A stretch of 64,000 nt of DNA from Shinella zoogloeoides (GCF_030733845.1 NZ_CP132311.1:1863501-1927500); one strand, 5' to 3'. Shown: positions 35,895-44,926, counted from the first letter of the stretch. The notes: generated by a model not told the origin, from the letters alone. Made by a program: numbers and translations.

Positions 35895-36822
35895 CGCGGC
35901 GCTCCTCGCTGCGGGCGCTGGGCGCCGGGCCATGGTCGTGGCCGCAGCCGCAGTTCGGCCCATGCGTGTGCACGATGCGCATCGGCCCCGCCCGTCCGCC
36001 GCTCGGCAGGATTTCCACGTGATGGCCGTCGTCCGGCCGGCAATCGTCGGTGATCGAGCCGTCGGCATGCTGCACGCGCCCATCAGGCAGGTGCGTGTGG
36101 TCGTGCTTGTGATTGTAGAAGGCCAGCGTTTGGCCGGCGCGCGCGCCAAAAAGCTTGAGATATTCCGGGCTCTGGCTGACGGTTTCCGGCGTGCCGCGGC
36201 AACAGACATGGCCGTTGAGGCAGATGACGGTGTCCGTTTCGGCCATCACGACATGCAGGTCGTGCGAGATCAGCAGAATGCCGCAGCCGGTTGTGTTGCG
36301 GATCGTCTTGATGAGGTCGTAAAGCGCGATCTCGCCGGAAAAGTCGACGCCCTGCACCGGCTCGTCGAGCACGAGAAGATCGGGCTTGCGGGCGATGGCG
36401 CGGGCGAGCAGCGCCCGCTGGAACTCGCCGCCCGAAAGGTGCTGCACTTCCGCGCGGGCGAGATGCCGGATGCCGGTCGCCTCCAGCGCCGCGTCGATCT
36501 CGGCGCCCTTCAGCGAGGAGGTGAGCATCATCAGCCGGTCGACGGTGAGCGGCATGGTCCAGTCGACGGCGAGCTTCTGCGGCACGTAGCCGACTTTCAG
36601 GCCCGCCTTGCGCTCCACCCTGCCCTCGTCCGCCCTGAGCACGCCGATCGCCGTCTTGGCGGTCGTCGACTTGCCCGAGCCGTTGGGGCCGATCAGCGTG
36701 ACGATCTCGCCCGGCGCGATGGAGAACTCCACGCCGCGCACGAGCCAGCGGCCCTGGCGGCGCACGCCGACACCCGAAAGCGAGACGAGCGGATGGTCGG
36801 TCCTGATATTGGTTTGCAGCAT
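35887..36822 (-). CDS. znuC: Zinc ABC transporter ATP-binding protein ZnuC
   Basis: ATPase of 311 residues. Walker A is LIGPNGSGKSTTAKTAI, the signature is HLSGGEFQRALLARAIARKP, and Walker B is LLVLDEPVQGVDFSGEIALY. The C-terminal 70 residues carry a histidine-rich stretch (FYNHKHDHTHLPDGRVQHAD, later HTHGPNCGCGHDHGP) that may bind zinc. The ATG at 36822 has GGAAA upstream; a GTG nine codons earlier is also possible. It is the first gene of the minus-strand operon and is divergent from znuA. Confidence 0.93.
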   Translation of the reverse strand: MLQTNIRTDHPLVSLSGVGVRRQGRWLVRGVEFSIAPGEIVTLIGPNGSGKSTTAKTAIGVLRADEGRVERKAGLKVGYVPQKLAVDWTMPLTVDRLMMLTSSLKGAEIDAALEATGIRHLARAEVQHLSGGEFQRALLARAIARKPDLLVLDEPVQGVDFSGEIALYDLIKTIRNTTGCGILLISHDLHVVMAETDTVICLNGHVCCRGTPETVSQSPEYLKLFGARAGQTLAFYNHKHDHTHLPDGRVQHADGSITDDCRPDDGHHVEILPSGGRAGPMRIVHTHGPNCGCGHDHGPAPSARSEERRDA

Positions 36823-36863
36823 CGATTTTTTCCGAAGGCCTGTTGTCACCTGCTATGGCACAC

Positions 36864-36876
36864 GTTATAGCATAAC
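36864..36876. promoter_or_regulatory. Zur-box-like palindrome 1 (znuC/znuA intergenic)
   Basis: GTTAT-AGC-ATAAC is a perfect dyad in the znuC-znuA gap, similar to the GTTATA/TATAAC-type Zur sites of Rhizobiaceae. It lies closer to znuC. Confidence 0.65.
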
Positions 36877-36884
36877 ACAATTGA

Positions 36885-36899
36885 TGTAATAACATTACA
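36885..36899. promoter_or_regulatory. Zur-box-like palindrome 2 (znuC/znuA intergenic)
   Basis: TGTAAT-AAC-ATTACA is a perfect dyad about 25 bases upstream of the znuA ATG. Its arms match those of the site upstream of the CobW-family gene at 38021, supporting a shared zinc regulator. Confidence 0.7.
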
Positions 36900-36923
36900 T
36901 TCACTTTCAAGCCGGAGATCCCC

Positions 36924-37961
36924 ATGCAGAATGCCGTTCGCGCCCTCCTCCTTTCCACCGCGCTTCTTGCCGCCGGCACCGTCGCCGCGCGGGCCGAAGC
37001 GCCGAGCGTGGTCGTCTCGATCAAGCCGATCCACTCGCTCGTTTCCGCGATCATGCAGGGCGTCGGCGAGCCGGGCCTAATCGTCGAGGGCGCCGCCTCG
37101 CCGCATACCTATTCGCTGAAACCCTCCAACGCGGCGGCGCTGCAGGATGCGGACGTCGTCTTCTGGGTCGGCCACGGCCTGGAAGCCTTCCTCGAAAAGC
37201 CTCTGGAGGCGCTGGGCGGCAAGGCGACCGTCGTCGAGCTGGAGGATGCGCCCGGCCTCGAAAAACTGCCGTTCCGCGAAGGCGGTCCCTTCGAGGCGCA
37301 TGACCACGGAGAAGAGGAAGGGCACGACCACGCGCATGAGGGCCATTCGCACGACGAGGCCGGCCACGATCATGCCAAGGAGGCGGAGGAAGGCCATGCC
37401 CATGGCGAGGAAGCCGGCCATGAGGGGCACGAACATGGCGAATTCGACATGCATCTGTGGCTGAGCCCGGACAATGCCCGCGCCATCGCCGCGGAGACCG
37501 CAAAGGTGCTCGCCGAGAAGGACCCGGCCAATGCCGAGGCCTACAACAGAAACCTCGCGGCGCTGAACGACAAGATCGCCGCACTCGACAAGGAGATCGG
37601 CGAGACCGTCGCGCCGGTGAAGGACAAGCCCTTCATCGTCTTCCACGACGCCTACCAGTATTTCGAGCATCACTACGGCGTTCACACCGCCGGCTCCATC
37701 ACCGTCAGCCCGGAAACGCTGCCCGGCGCCGAGCGCCTGACGCAGATCCGCGACAAGGTGAAGACGCTGGGCGCGACCTGCGTCTTCGCCGAGCCGCAGT
37801 TCGAGCCCAAACTGGTGAACGTGGTGATCGAAGGCACGCAGGCCAAATCCGGCACGCTCGACCCGGAAGCCGCGACCCTGGAGCCCGGCCCGGACCTCTA
37901 TTTCACGCTGATGAAGGGCATCGCGACGTCGCTGCGTGATTGCCTTGGTCAGGGTAGCTGA
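36924..37961 (+). CDS. znuA: Zinc ABC transporter substrate-binding protein ZnuA
   Basis: Periplasmic zinc-binding protein of 345 residues. A signal peptide (ALLLSTALLAAGTVAARAEA) precedes the cluster A-I binding fold. It has IKPIHSLVSAIMQGVGEPGL, then a His/Glu/Asp-rich loop at about residues 128-176 (runs such as HDHAHEGHSHDEAGHDH), then MHLWLSPDNARAIA, VFHDAYQYFEHHYGVH and VFAEPQFEPKLV, contributing the zinc histidines. It is divergent from znuCB-zur and followed by a terminator. The binding-protein start has a GGAG upstream. Confidence 0.95.
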   Translation: MQNAVRALLLSTALLAAGTVAARAEAPSVVVSIKPIHSLVSAIMQGVGEPGLIVEGAASPHTYSLKPSNAAALQDADVVFWVGHGLEAFLEKPLEALGGKATVVELEDAPGLEKLPFREGGPFEAHDHGEEEGHDHAHEGHSHDEAGHDHAKEAEEGHAHGEEAGHEGHEHGEFDMHLWLSPDNARAIAAETAKVLAEKDPANAEAYNRNLAALNDKIAALDKEIGETVAPVKDKPFIVFHDAYQYFEHHYGVHTAGSITVSPETLPGAERLTQIRDKVKTLGATCVFAEPQFEPKLVNVVIEGTQAKSGTLDPEAATLEPGPDLYFTLMKGIATSLRDCLGQGS

Positions 37962-37988
37962 ACGACGGCGAGGCCGAACCAGCGAAGA

Positions 37989-38010
37989 GGCGGGGTCACC
38001 CCGCCTTTTT
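37989..38010 (+). terminator. Terminator of znuA
   Basis: GGCGGGG (37989-37995) and CCCCGCC (37999-38005) form a perfect stem with loop TCA, followed by five T residues. Confidence 0.9.
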
Positions 38011-38020
38011 CAGCCAATCG

Positions 38021-38039
38021 AATGTAATAGTATAACATT
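38021..38039 (+). promoter_or_regulatory. Zur-box-like palindrome 3 upstream of the CobW-family gene
   Basis: AATGTAATAGTATAACATT is a near-perfect dyad (arms AATGT/ACATT) 15 bases before the ATG of the CobW-family gene, resembling the two sites at znuCA. It implies zinc repression of that gene. Confidence 0.7.
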
Positions 38040-38053
38040 AATAGGCAAAACCC

Positions 38054-39259
38054 ATGGACAACCGCCTCCCCGTCACCGTGCTGTCCGGCTTCCTCGGCGC
38101 CGGCAAGACAACGCTTCTCAACCACGCGCTGAACAACCGCAACGGCCTGCGCGTCGCCGTCATCGTCAACGACATGAGCGAGGTCAACATCGACGCCGCC
38201 CTCATTCGCGAGGGCGGGGCTGACCTGTCGCGCACGGGCGAGCAGCTCATCGAGATGACCAATGGCTGCATCTGTTGCACGCTGCGCGACGATCTTCTCA
38301 ACGAGGTGCGCCGCCTCGCGCAGATGAACCGCTTCGACTACCTGCTGATCGAATCGAGCGGCATTTCCGAGCCGCTGCCCGTCGCCACGACCTTCGATTT
38401 CCGCGACGAGAGCGGCTGGAGCCTGTCGGATGTCGCCCGCCTCGACACGATGGTGACGGTGGTCGACGCCGCCAATCTCCTCAAAGACTACGGCTCGCAG
38501 GATTTCCTGGCCCAGCGCGGCGAGACGGCCGGCGAAGGCGACACGCGCACGCTGGTGGAGCTGCTGGTCGAGCAGATCGAGTTCGCCGACGTGATCGTGC
38601 TCAACAAGGCGGGCGCCGCAAGTCCCGGGGACCTCCTCGCCGCCCGCCAGATCGTCGGTGGGCTGAATGCGTCGGCCCGCGTCATCGAGACGGATTTCGG
38701 CCGCGTCGAGCTTGCCGACATCCTCGGCACCGGCCGTTTCGACTTCGACAGGGCGAGCGAGCATCCGCTCTGGTTCAAGGAACTGCACGGCTTCAGGGAC
38801 CACGTGCCGGAAACCGAGGAATACGGCATCCGCTCCTTCGTCTACCGCGCGAGAAGACCGTTCCACCCCGCCCGCTTCAAGGCCTTCCTCGACGAGAGCT
38901 GGCCGGGCGTCATACGGGCCAAGGGCTTCTTCTGGCTCGCCACCCGGCCGCACCATGTCGGCGAGATGAGCCAGGCGGGCGCGCTGGTCAGAAGCGGCCG
39001 GCTCGGTCTCTGGTGGGCCTCCGTGCCCCGCCAGCACTGGCCGCAGGATGAGGCGGCGCGCGACGCCATCGCCCGCCTGTCCGATCCCGTCTGGGGCGAC
39101 CGGCGGCAGGAGCTCGTCTTCATTGGCGCGGACCCGATGGATGAAGACGATATCCGGCGCCGGCTCGACGCCTGCCTTGTCGATGCGCAGACGTTCGAGC
39201 CGGCACGCTGGGCGAGCCTGCCGGACCCATTTCCTGTCTGGGTCCGGCAGGCAGGCTGA
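38054..39259 (+). CDS. CobW-family (COG0523) zinc-responsive GTPase, ZigA-like
   Basis: G3E-family GTPase of 401 residues. Walker A is [18 protein letters not shown], the metal-binding motif is [15 protein letters not shown] (CxCC), and the guanine-specificity motif is VIVLNKAG. The C-terminal CobW_C domain starts near residue 270. Under zinc starvation such proteins are thought to move zinc to client enzymes; the client here is unknown. The Zur-box-like site and the znu neighbours place it in zinc homeostasis rather than in cobalt or cobalamin synthesis. Confidence 0.9.
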   Translation: MDNRLPVTVLSGFLGAGKTTLLNHALNNRNGLRVAVIVNDMSEVNIDAALIREGGADLSRTGEQLIEMTNGCICCTLRDDLLNEVRRLAQMNRFDYLLIESSGISEPLPVATTFDFRDESGWSLSDVARLDTMVTVVDAANLLKDYGSQDFLAQRGETAGEGDTRTLVELLVEQIEFADVIVLNKAGAASPGDLLAARQIVGGLNASARVIETDFGRVELADILGTGRFDFDRASEHPLWFKELHGFRDHVPETEEYGIRSFVYRARRPFHPARFKAFLDESWPGVIRAKGFFWLATRPHHVGEMSQAGALVRSGRLGLWWASVPRQHWPQDEAARDAIARLSDPVWGDRRQELVFIGADPMDEDDIRRRLDACLVDAQTFEPARWASLPDPFPVWVRQAG

Positions 39260-39263
39260 AATG

Positions 39264-40295
39264 CTAGTCGAGTTCGGCGGAGCTGGTCCAGAGATTGATG
39301 TCGGCCTCCTTGGCATAGACATCGATCTCGGCCAGCTCCTCCACCGTGAAGTCCGGCTTCTCCAGCGCCTTCACGCAATCGACGATCTGCGCGGAGCGGC
39401 TGGCGCCGATCAGCGCCGAGGTGATGCGCCCGCCGCGCAGCACCCAGGCGAGCGCCATCTGCGCCAGCGTCTGGCCGCGCCGCTCGGCGATCGCGTTCAG
39501 CTTGCGGATGTTGTCGATGATCTCGGGGCGTATGAAGTCCTTCTTGAGAAAGTGGTTCAGCGCCGCGCGGCTATCGCCCGGAATGCCGCCGAGATATTTG
39601 GTCGTCAGCATGCCCTGCGCCAGCGGCGAGAAGACGATGGAGCCGATGCCGAGGTCTTCGAGCGTATCGACGAGGCCGTCCTCCTCGATCCAGCGGTTGA
39701 GCATGGAATAGCTCGGCTGGTGGATGAGGCAGGGCGTGCCGAGCTCCTTGAGGATCGCCGCGGCCTCGCGGGTGCGCTGCGAATTGTAGGAGGAGATGCC
39801 GACATAGAGCGCACGGCCGGAGCGCACGATATGGTCGAGCGCGCCGCAGGTCTCCTCCAGCGGCGTCTCTGGATCGAAGCGGTGGGAATAGAAGATGTCG
39901 ACATAGTCGAGGCCCATGCGCTTCAGGCTCTGGTCGCAGGAGGCGATGAGATACTTGCGGCTGCCCCATTCGCCGTATGGACCCGGCCACATGTCGTAGC
40001 CCGCCTTGGAGGAGATGATCAGCTCGTCACGCAAGTGCTTGAAGTCAGTGCGCAGGATCTCGCCGAAGGCGGTTTCCGCGGTGCCCGCCGGCGGGCCGTA
40101 ATTGTTGGCAAGGTCGAAATGGGTGATGCCGAGGTCGAAGGCCGTGCGGCACATGTCGACCTTGCGGTCATGCGGCGTGTCGTCGCCGAAATTGTGCCAG
40201 AGCCCGAGCGAGATCGCCGGCAGCTTCAGGCCGGAGCGTCCCACGCGGTTGTAGGTCATCGTGTCGTAACGGCTATCCGCCGGCTGCCAGGCCAT
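39264..40295 (-). CDS. Aldo/keto reductase, YghZ-like (L-glyceraldehyde 3-phosphate reductase family)
   Basis: NADPH-dependent reductase of 343 residues. It reads GLKLPAISLGLWHNFGDDTP, FDLANNYGPPAGTAETAFGE (catalytic Tyr), LIISSKAGYDMWPGPYGEWG (Lys) and DIFYSHRFDPETPLEETCGA (His), which places it in AKR14/YghZ. Such enzymes reduce L-glyceraldehyde 3-phosphate or methylglyoxal, but here it ends the sugar cluster and may act on a sugar aldehyde. A hairpin separates it from the upstream Gfo/Idh gene. It converges with the CobW gene across four bases. Confidence 0.88.
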   Translation of the reverse strand: MAWQPADSRYDTMTYNRVGRSGLKLPAISLGLWHNFGDDTPHDRKVDMCRTAFDLGITHFDLANNYGPPAGTAETAFGEILRTDFKHLRDELIISSKAGYDMWPGPYGEWGSRKYLIASCDQSLKRMGLDYVDIFYSHRFDPETPLEETCGALDHIVRSGRALYVGISSYNSQRTREAAAILKELGTPCLIHQPSYSMLNRWIEEDGLVDTLEDLGIGSIVFSPLAQGMLTTKYLGGIPGDSRAALNHFLKKDFIRPEIIDNIRKLNAIAERRGQTLAQMALAWVLRGGRITSALIGASRSAQIVDCVKALEKPDFTVEELAEIDVYAKEADINLWTSSAELD

Positions 40296-40350
40296 GGTCG
40301 CGTTCCTTTGTCTGAATCGGGAGGTGTTTCGTACCGCCGCCGGATGCTGG

Positions 40351-40378
40351 CCGGCAAGGGAATTCAGTCTCTTGCCGG
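40351..40378 (-). terminator. Intercistronic hairpin before the aldo/keto reductase
   Basis: CCGGCAAG (40351-40358) pairs with CTTGCCGG (40371-40378) over a 12-base loop, without a T-run on the minus strand. It may reduce or stabilise downstream expression within the operon rather than terminate it. Confidence 0.5.
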
Positions 40379-40391
40379 TCGTTGCGCACGC

Positions 40392-41525
40392 TTATCGCAG
40401 CAGCGCCCGCGCCTCCTCGATGCCCAGCGCCTTCGGCTGGGTGCAGGTGGTGACGATGTCGATCGCCCTGCCCTCCTCGGCCGAGTGCAGGATCGCCGTC
40501 AGCACGTCGATCGTGTGCAGCGAGCGGTCGAGCGAGCAACGATGGTCGCGGCCGGTCGTCACCGCCTCCATCATGTCGGTAAGGCCGATACCGCGGTAGT
40601 TGGCCTGCTTGCCCCAGTCGAACTGGTAGTTCTGCGCCGTCAGCGGATGATCCCACATCTCCACTTCCTTCGGCTCCTTGTCCTCGCCGGCGACCTCCAC
40701 CGTGCCGCCGAAGAAGTTCGGGTCCGGCACGAAGACGGCGCCGTCGGTGCCGTAGAGTTCCATGTTCTGGTGGCGGTGCGCAAAGACGTCCCAGCTCGCC
40801 ATCAGCGCCACCTGCGCGCCGCTGACGAATTCGAGGATGGCATGGATGTTGGTGGCGACGGCGACCGGCACCGTCTCGCCGAGACGCGGGCCGTTGGCGA
40901 TCACCCGCTCCTCCCGCGCCCGGTTGGCGAGCGCCACGACGCGCTTCACCGGACCGACGAGATTGACGAGGTTGTTGACGTAATACGGCCCCATGTCGAG
41001 GATCGGCCCGCCGCCCGGCGCGAAGAAGAAGTCCGGGTTCGGGTGCCAGCTCTCCATGCCCGGCCCCAGCACATGCGCCGTGCCCGACATGATCTTGCCC
41101 AGCCGGCCGCTGTCAATGAGATGGCGGACAAATTGGTGCGCGCCGCCGAGATAGGTATCGGGCGCCGAGCCCACCTTCAGGCCCTTGGCATCCGCGATGC
41201 GGCGCAGGTCCTCGCCCTGTTCGAGCGAGAGCACGAAGGGCTTTTCCGAATAGACGTGCTTTCCGGCCTCCAGCGCCTGCCTGGACACCGGGTAATGCGC
41301 CTCCGGAATGGTGAGGTTCACGACGACGTCCACCGCAGGATTGGCGAGCAGCGCCCCGATCTCCTGCGCCGGCACGCCGAACTCCTCCGACCGCGCATTC
41401 GACGCGGCGGGGTTGATGTCGGCGCAGGCGACGAGCTTCAGGTTCCTGAAGGTCGGGATCAGCGTGAAATAGGCGCCCGAAATGTTGCCGCAGCCGATAA
41501 TGCCGACTCCGTATTCCTTGCTCAT
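40392..41525 (-). CDS. Gfo/Idh/MocA-family sugar dehydrogenase
   Basis: NAD(P)-dependent sugar oxidoreductase of 377 residues. The Rossmann motif is VGIIGCGNISGAYFTLIP, and the family motif EKPF is in GKHVYSEKPFVLSLEQGEDL. The following PDTYLGGAHQFVRHLIDSGR and GGGPILDMGPYYVNNLVNLV are also characteristic. It probably oxidises or epimerises a mannose-derived sugar. The start is at MSKEYGVGIIGCG with GAGGA upstream. It is 11 bases downstream of the epimerase gene, in the same operon. Confidence 0.9.
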   Translation of the reverse strand: MSKEYGVGIIGCGNISGAYFTLIPTFRNLKLVACADINPAASNARSEEFGVPAQEIGALLANPAVDVVVNLTIPEAHYPVSRQALEAGKHVYSEKPFVLSLEQGEDLRRIADAKGLKVGSAPDTYLGGAHQFVRHLIDSGRLGKIMSGTAHVLGPGMESWHPNPDFFFAPGGGPILDMGPYYVNNLVNLVGPVKRVVALANRAREERVIANGPRLGETVPVAVATNIHAILEFVSGAQVALMASWDVFAHRHQNMELYGTDGAVFVPDPNFFGGTVEVAGEDKEPKEVEMWDHPLTAQNYQFDWGKQANYRGIGLTDMMEAVTTGRDHRCSLDRSLHTIDVLTAILHSAEEGRAIDIVTTCTQPKALGIEEARALLR

Positions 41526-41536
41526 GGGGTGCGTCC

Positions 41537-42298
41537 TCAAAATGCCTTGACGGTGGCGATCGAGCGGGTGGCAAGCCGGGTGATGTCCTTCGGATTGTCG
41601 TGCTCGACGATGAAATGCCGGACGGGCGATCCGGCGAGCGCCTTGGCGAGATCTGTCCAGGGAACCGTGCCGTGGCCGACATCCGCCCAGCCGTCCTCGT
41701 CGGCATTCTCGCCCGTCGGCGCGATGTCCTTGACGTGCACGGCGGTGATGCGGTCGCCGTATTTCTGGATCCAGGCGAAGGGATCGGCCCCGCCGCGGAT
41801 GATCCAGGCGATATCGGCCTCCCAGGCAAGGTCCGGGCCGCCGGCGAAGAGATGGTCCTGCGGCACCGTGCCGTCGGGCAGCGTGAAGAACTCGAAATCG
41901 TGGTTATGCCAGCCGAAGGTGAGGCCCGCCGCGCGGATCGGCTCGCCGGCCTTCTGCAGGCGCTCGCCGAGGGCGTGCCAGCCGGCGGCGTCCATGGGAC
42001 GGTCCTCCGGCAGGAGATAGGGGCAATAGACCGCCTCGATGCCGAGCGTTCGGCAGATCTCCAGCACGCGGTCGGGCTCGGCTTCCAGCATGTCGAGGCC
42101 GAAATGAGCGGTCGGCATGGTGAGGCCGTTGCCGTCGAGGTCGGCCTTCACCTGCTGGATGGCCGCATCGTCGAGCGAGCCGTAGAGCGCGCTGTAGCCC
42201 TCGACCTCCCTGTAGCCGGCATCGGCGAGGATGCGGAACACTTCGGCGAAGGGCTGGAAGTTGCGGGCGCTGTAGAGCTGGAAGCTGACGTTCTGCAT
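41537..42298 (-). CDS. Sugar phosphate isomerase/epimerase (xylose-isomerase-like TIM barrel)
   Basis: TIM-barrel enzyme of 253 residues. Metal-ligand motifs are FGWHNHDFEF, LAWEADIAWIIRGGADPFAW, ITAVHVKDIAP and HFIVEHDNPKDI, the pattern of divalent-metal isomerases of the IolE/IolI and AP-endonuclease-2 type. It is in line with the Gfo/Idh gene on one side and GH2 on the other, 15 bases apart. It may isomerise an oxidised sugar made by the dehydrogenase; the substrate is unknown. Confidence 0.88.
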   Translation of the reverse strand: MQNVSFQLYSARNFQPFAEVFRILADAGYREVEGYSALYGSLDDAAIQQVKADLDGNGLTMPTAHFGLDMLEAEPDRVLEICRTLGIEAVYCPYLLPEDRPMDAAGWHALGERLQKAGEPIRAAGLTFGWHNHDFEFFTLPDGTVPQDHLFAGGPDLAWEADIAWIIRGGADPFAWIQKYGDRITAVHVKDIAPTGENADEDGWADVGHGTVPWTDLAKALAGSPVRHFIVEHDNPKDITRLATRSIATVKAF

Positions 42299-42313
42299 GG
42301 ATGTCTCCTCGTG

Positions 42314-44773
42314 CTATCGGGTCGCCGCCTGGCAGGAATGAAGGTCGAGCCAGCGGAATTCGGGAACCGCGTCGGGCGCGGCCGGGGTGAAGACGACGGT
42401 CCGGCGCTCGCCGGCCGTCAGGTCGAAGGCATTGTCGGACCAGCGGCCCGCGACATCCGCTTCGAGCATGACATGCAGGGCAAGGCCGTTGGCGGCGGCC
42501 GTGACGGCGACGGTGCCATCGTCGCGCGGCGCGGCCTCCAGCGTCACGCCTGAGGGTTCGAGGTCGAGCGCCTTGTAGTTGACCGCGACGTGATGCCCCT
42601 CGCCCCGCATGCCGTTGGAGGCCTCGAAGGACCAGAAGAGCAGAATGTCCTCGGGCAGGTCGGCGGAAAAGACGGAGAACAGCATCTCCGCCTTGTCCGG
42701 CCCGCACATGCCCTCCGCGCTGCGGTACGGCCGGCGCTCGCCAGAGAGCGAGACGAGCCAGGTATCGAGCGTCACCGTAACGGCTTCCGCCGTGTCGTTG
42801 ACGACGGAAAAACCGATGGTCTCGCCGTCCTTCGAGGGGATGGCGGCGACGGCGACGGGCTGGAAGAAGCGGCGCACCATGTAATGCATGGCCTTCCAGC
42901 TGCCGCCGTAATCGAGGCTCGACCAGGAGGCGACGGGCCAAGTGTCGTTGAGCTGCCAGTAGAGCGTGCCCATGCAATGGGGCTTCAGCGAACGCCAGTA
43001 TTCGACGGCCGTGCGGATGGCGAGGCCCTGCTGGATCTGGCTCAAGTAGACGAAGCTCGCAAAATCCTTCGGGAAGCGGAAATAGCGGAACATGGTGCCG
43101 GCAATGCGCTCGTTGCCGCCTGCATTCTTCTGGTGGCTCTCCATGACAGGAGAGGCGATGTTCATGTCCTTGCGCGCGGCGAAGGTCTCCATGACGGGCA
43201 TGGACGTGTAGGACTGGAAACCGAATTCCGAGCAGAAGCGCGGGCGCACGCTGCGGTAGTCGTCGAAGGACTTGTTCTCGTGCCAGACGGACCAGTAGTG
43301 CATGTCGCCGGACCCGTCGGCATGCCAGGCATCGCCGAAATCGAGATAGCCGGAGGCCGGGCTGGACGGCCACCAGATGGCGCCGGGCGCGGCCTTCCGC
43401 ATCGCCACCTCGATGGTGCGGTTGAGGCGGTCGTACGAGACGAGGTAGCGGTCGCGGTTCGCGCGGCTTTCGTCGAACCAGGTCAGCGCGCCGACCAGCT
43501 CGTTGTCGCCGCACCAGAGCACGATGGAGGGATGGGAGGCGAGACGCTTGACCTGGTATTCCACCTCGGCGGCGACATTGTCGAGGAAATCGACGGTCGA
43601 GGGGTACAGGTTGCAGGCGAACATGAAGTCCTGCCAGACCATCAGGCCGAGCTCGTCGCAGAGATCGTAGAACCAGTCCGGCTCATAGAAGCCGCCGCCC
43701 CACACGCGGATCATGTTCATGTTGGCGTCGGCGGCCGATTGCAAGAGGTCGCGCACGCCGGCGGGGTTGATGCGCGAGGGCAGCGCGTCGGCGGGAATCC
43801 AGTTGGCGCCGCGGCAGAAGATTTCCCGGCCGTTGACCTTCAGCGCGAACCGGCTGCCCGCTTCGTCCTTGTCGGTGACGAGCTCGACCTGCCGGAGGCC
43901 GATGCGGCGCACCACCGTCTCCGTGGGCGTTTCGACACGCACGGCGTAGATCGCCTGCTCGCCATGGCCCGCCGGCCACCAGAGCGCGGGCCTTTCGATA
44001 CGGAACATGTGCGTGAGCTGGGTTTCGCCGGCCTGAACGCCGATATCGAGCCGCACCCGTTCCTCGCCCAGCGCGAAATGCACCGGCAGGATGCCCGGCT
44101 GCCCGGCATGGAGGGTGGCGGTGATGTAGAGATCGACCGCGCCGTCGGCATGGTGGAACTGCCGGGTCGTGACATGCTCGATGCGGGCGACCTCCAGCTT
44201 GCGCAGGACGATCTCGCCGTAGATGCCGAGCGGCGCGATGGCGATGTTCCAGTCCCAGCCGAAATGGCACTGCGGCTTCCTCAGCATGTTGCCGTTCGGG
44301 ATGGGCGAATTGCCGGTGGACCAGGGGATGAAGAAGGGTTGCTCGGCCTGCCGTGCGGCGCCGGCCGCGACGCTGGAATGGATCAGCACCTTCAGCGTGT
44401 TCTCGCCCGCCTTCAGCGCATCGGTGACATCGGGCCGGTAGCGGCGGAAGCAATTGTCGGTGTCCTCGACCAGCACGCCGTTCACATAGACGGAGGCGAC
44501 CGTGTCGATGCTTCCGATATCGAGATACCAGCCGCCTTCCAGCATCTCAGGCGTGACATCGAAGGTGCGCTCGATCGCCCAGTCCTTCCGGGCAACCCAT
44601 TGCACGTCACGCTCGTTGCGGCCGGCATAGGGATCGGCAATGAGGCCGGCGGCAAGCAAGGCGCTGTGCACGTCGCCCGGCACGCGCATCGGCGCGGTGT
44701 GGGCGGCGTCGGTGCTGGCGAGAGTCCAGGTGCCGGAAAGGTCGATGGCGGTGGTGGCGGATGTCTGGGTCAT
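42314..44773 (-). CDS. Beta-mannosidase, glycoside hydrolase family 2
   Basis: GH2 glycosidase of 819 residues. No signal peptide is visible, so it is cytoplasmic. The N-terminal jelly-roll reads IDLSGTWTLASTDAAHTAPM through WVARKDWAIERTFDVT; the acid/base glutamate lies in SIVLWCGDNELVGALTWF, and the nucleophile in RPRFCSEFGFQSYTSMPVME. The GDNE and SEFG contexts fit exo-beta-mannosidase rather than beta-galactosidase. It should release mannose from the nonreducing end of imported beta-mannosides. It is cotranscribed with the epimerase and follows the importer genes across a palindromic repeat element. Confidence 0.9.
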   Translation of the reverse strand: MTQTSATTAIDLSGTWTLASTDAAHTAPMRVPGDVHSALLAAGLIADPYAGRNERDVQWVARKDWAIERTFDVTPEMLEGGWYLDIGSIDTVASVYVNGVLVEDTDNCFRRYRPDVTDALKAGENTLKVLIHSSVAAGAARQAEQPFFIPWSTGNSPIPNGNMLRKPQCHFGWDWNIAIAPLGIYGEIVLRKLEVARIEHVTTRQFHHADGAVDLYITATLHAGQPGILPVHFALGEERVRLDIGVQAGETQLTHMFRIERPALWWPAGHGEQAIYAVRVETPTETVVRRIGLRQVELVTDKDEAGSRFALKVNGREIFCRGANWIPADALPSRINPAGVRDLLQSAADANMNMIRVWGGGFYEPDWFYDLCDELGLMVWQDFMFACNLYPSTVDFLDNVAAEVEYQVKRLASHPSIVLWCGDNELVGALTWFDESRANRDRYLVSYDRLNRTIEVAMRKAAPGAIWWPSSPASGYLDFGDAWHADGSGDMHYWSVWHENKSFDDYRSVRPRFCSEFGFQSYTSMPVMETFAARKDMNIASPVMESHQKNAGGNERIAGTMFRYFRFPKDFASFVYLSQIQQGLAIRTAVEYWRSLKPHCMGTLYWQLNDTWPVASWSSLDYGGSWKAMHYMVRRFFQPVAVAAIPSKDGETIGFSVVNDTAEAVTVTLDTWLVSLSGERRPYRSAEGMCGPDKAEMLFSVFSADLPEDILLFWSFEASNGMRGEGHHVAVNYKALDLEPSGVTLEAAPRDDGTVAVTAAANGLALHVMLEADVAGRWSDNAFDLTAGERRTVVFTPAAPDAVPEFRWLDLHSCQAATR

Positions 44774-44805
44774 GGCAGTGTCTCTGAACTTGTGTGGGGG
44801 CGATT

Positions 44806-44918
44806 GCCCCTCACCCTAGCCCTCTCCCCGCAAGCGGGGAGAGGGAATGGCAACGTCTCGGCAGATTTCCTTCTCCCCGCCTGCGGGGAGAAGGTGGCCG
44901 GCAGGCCGGATGAGGGGC
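44806..44918. repeat. RIME1-like double-palindrome intergenic element
   Basis: A 113-base element with inverted ends GCCCCTCA (44806-44813) and TGAGGGGC (44911-44918). It contains two perfect 12-base stems: CCCTCTCCCCGC/GCGGGGAGAGGG (44820-44845) and CCTTCTCCCCGC/GCGGGGAGAAGG (44869-44894). Size and two-palindrome layout resemble the Rhizobium-specific intergenic mosaic element RIME1. It sits between the importer and the beta-mannosidase. Confidence 0.85.
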
Positions 44919-44926
44919 CGGACCCT

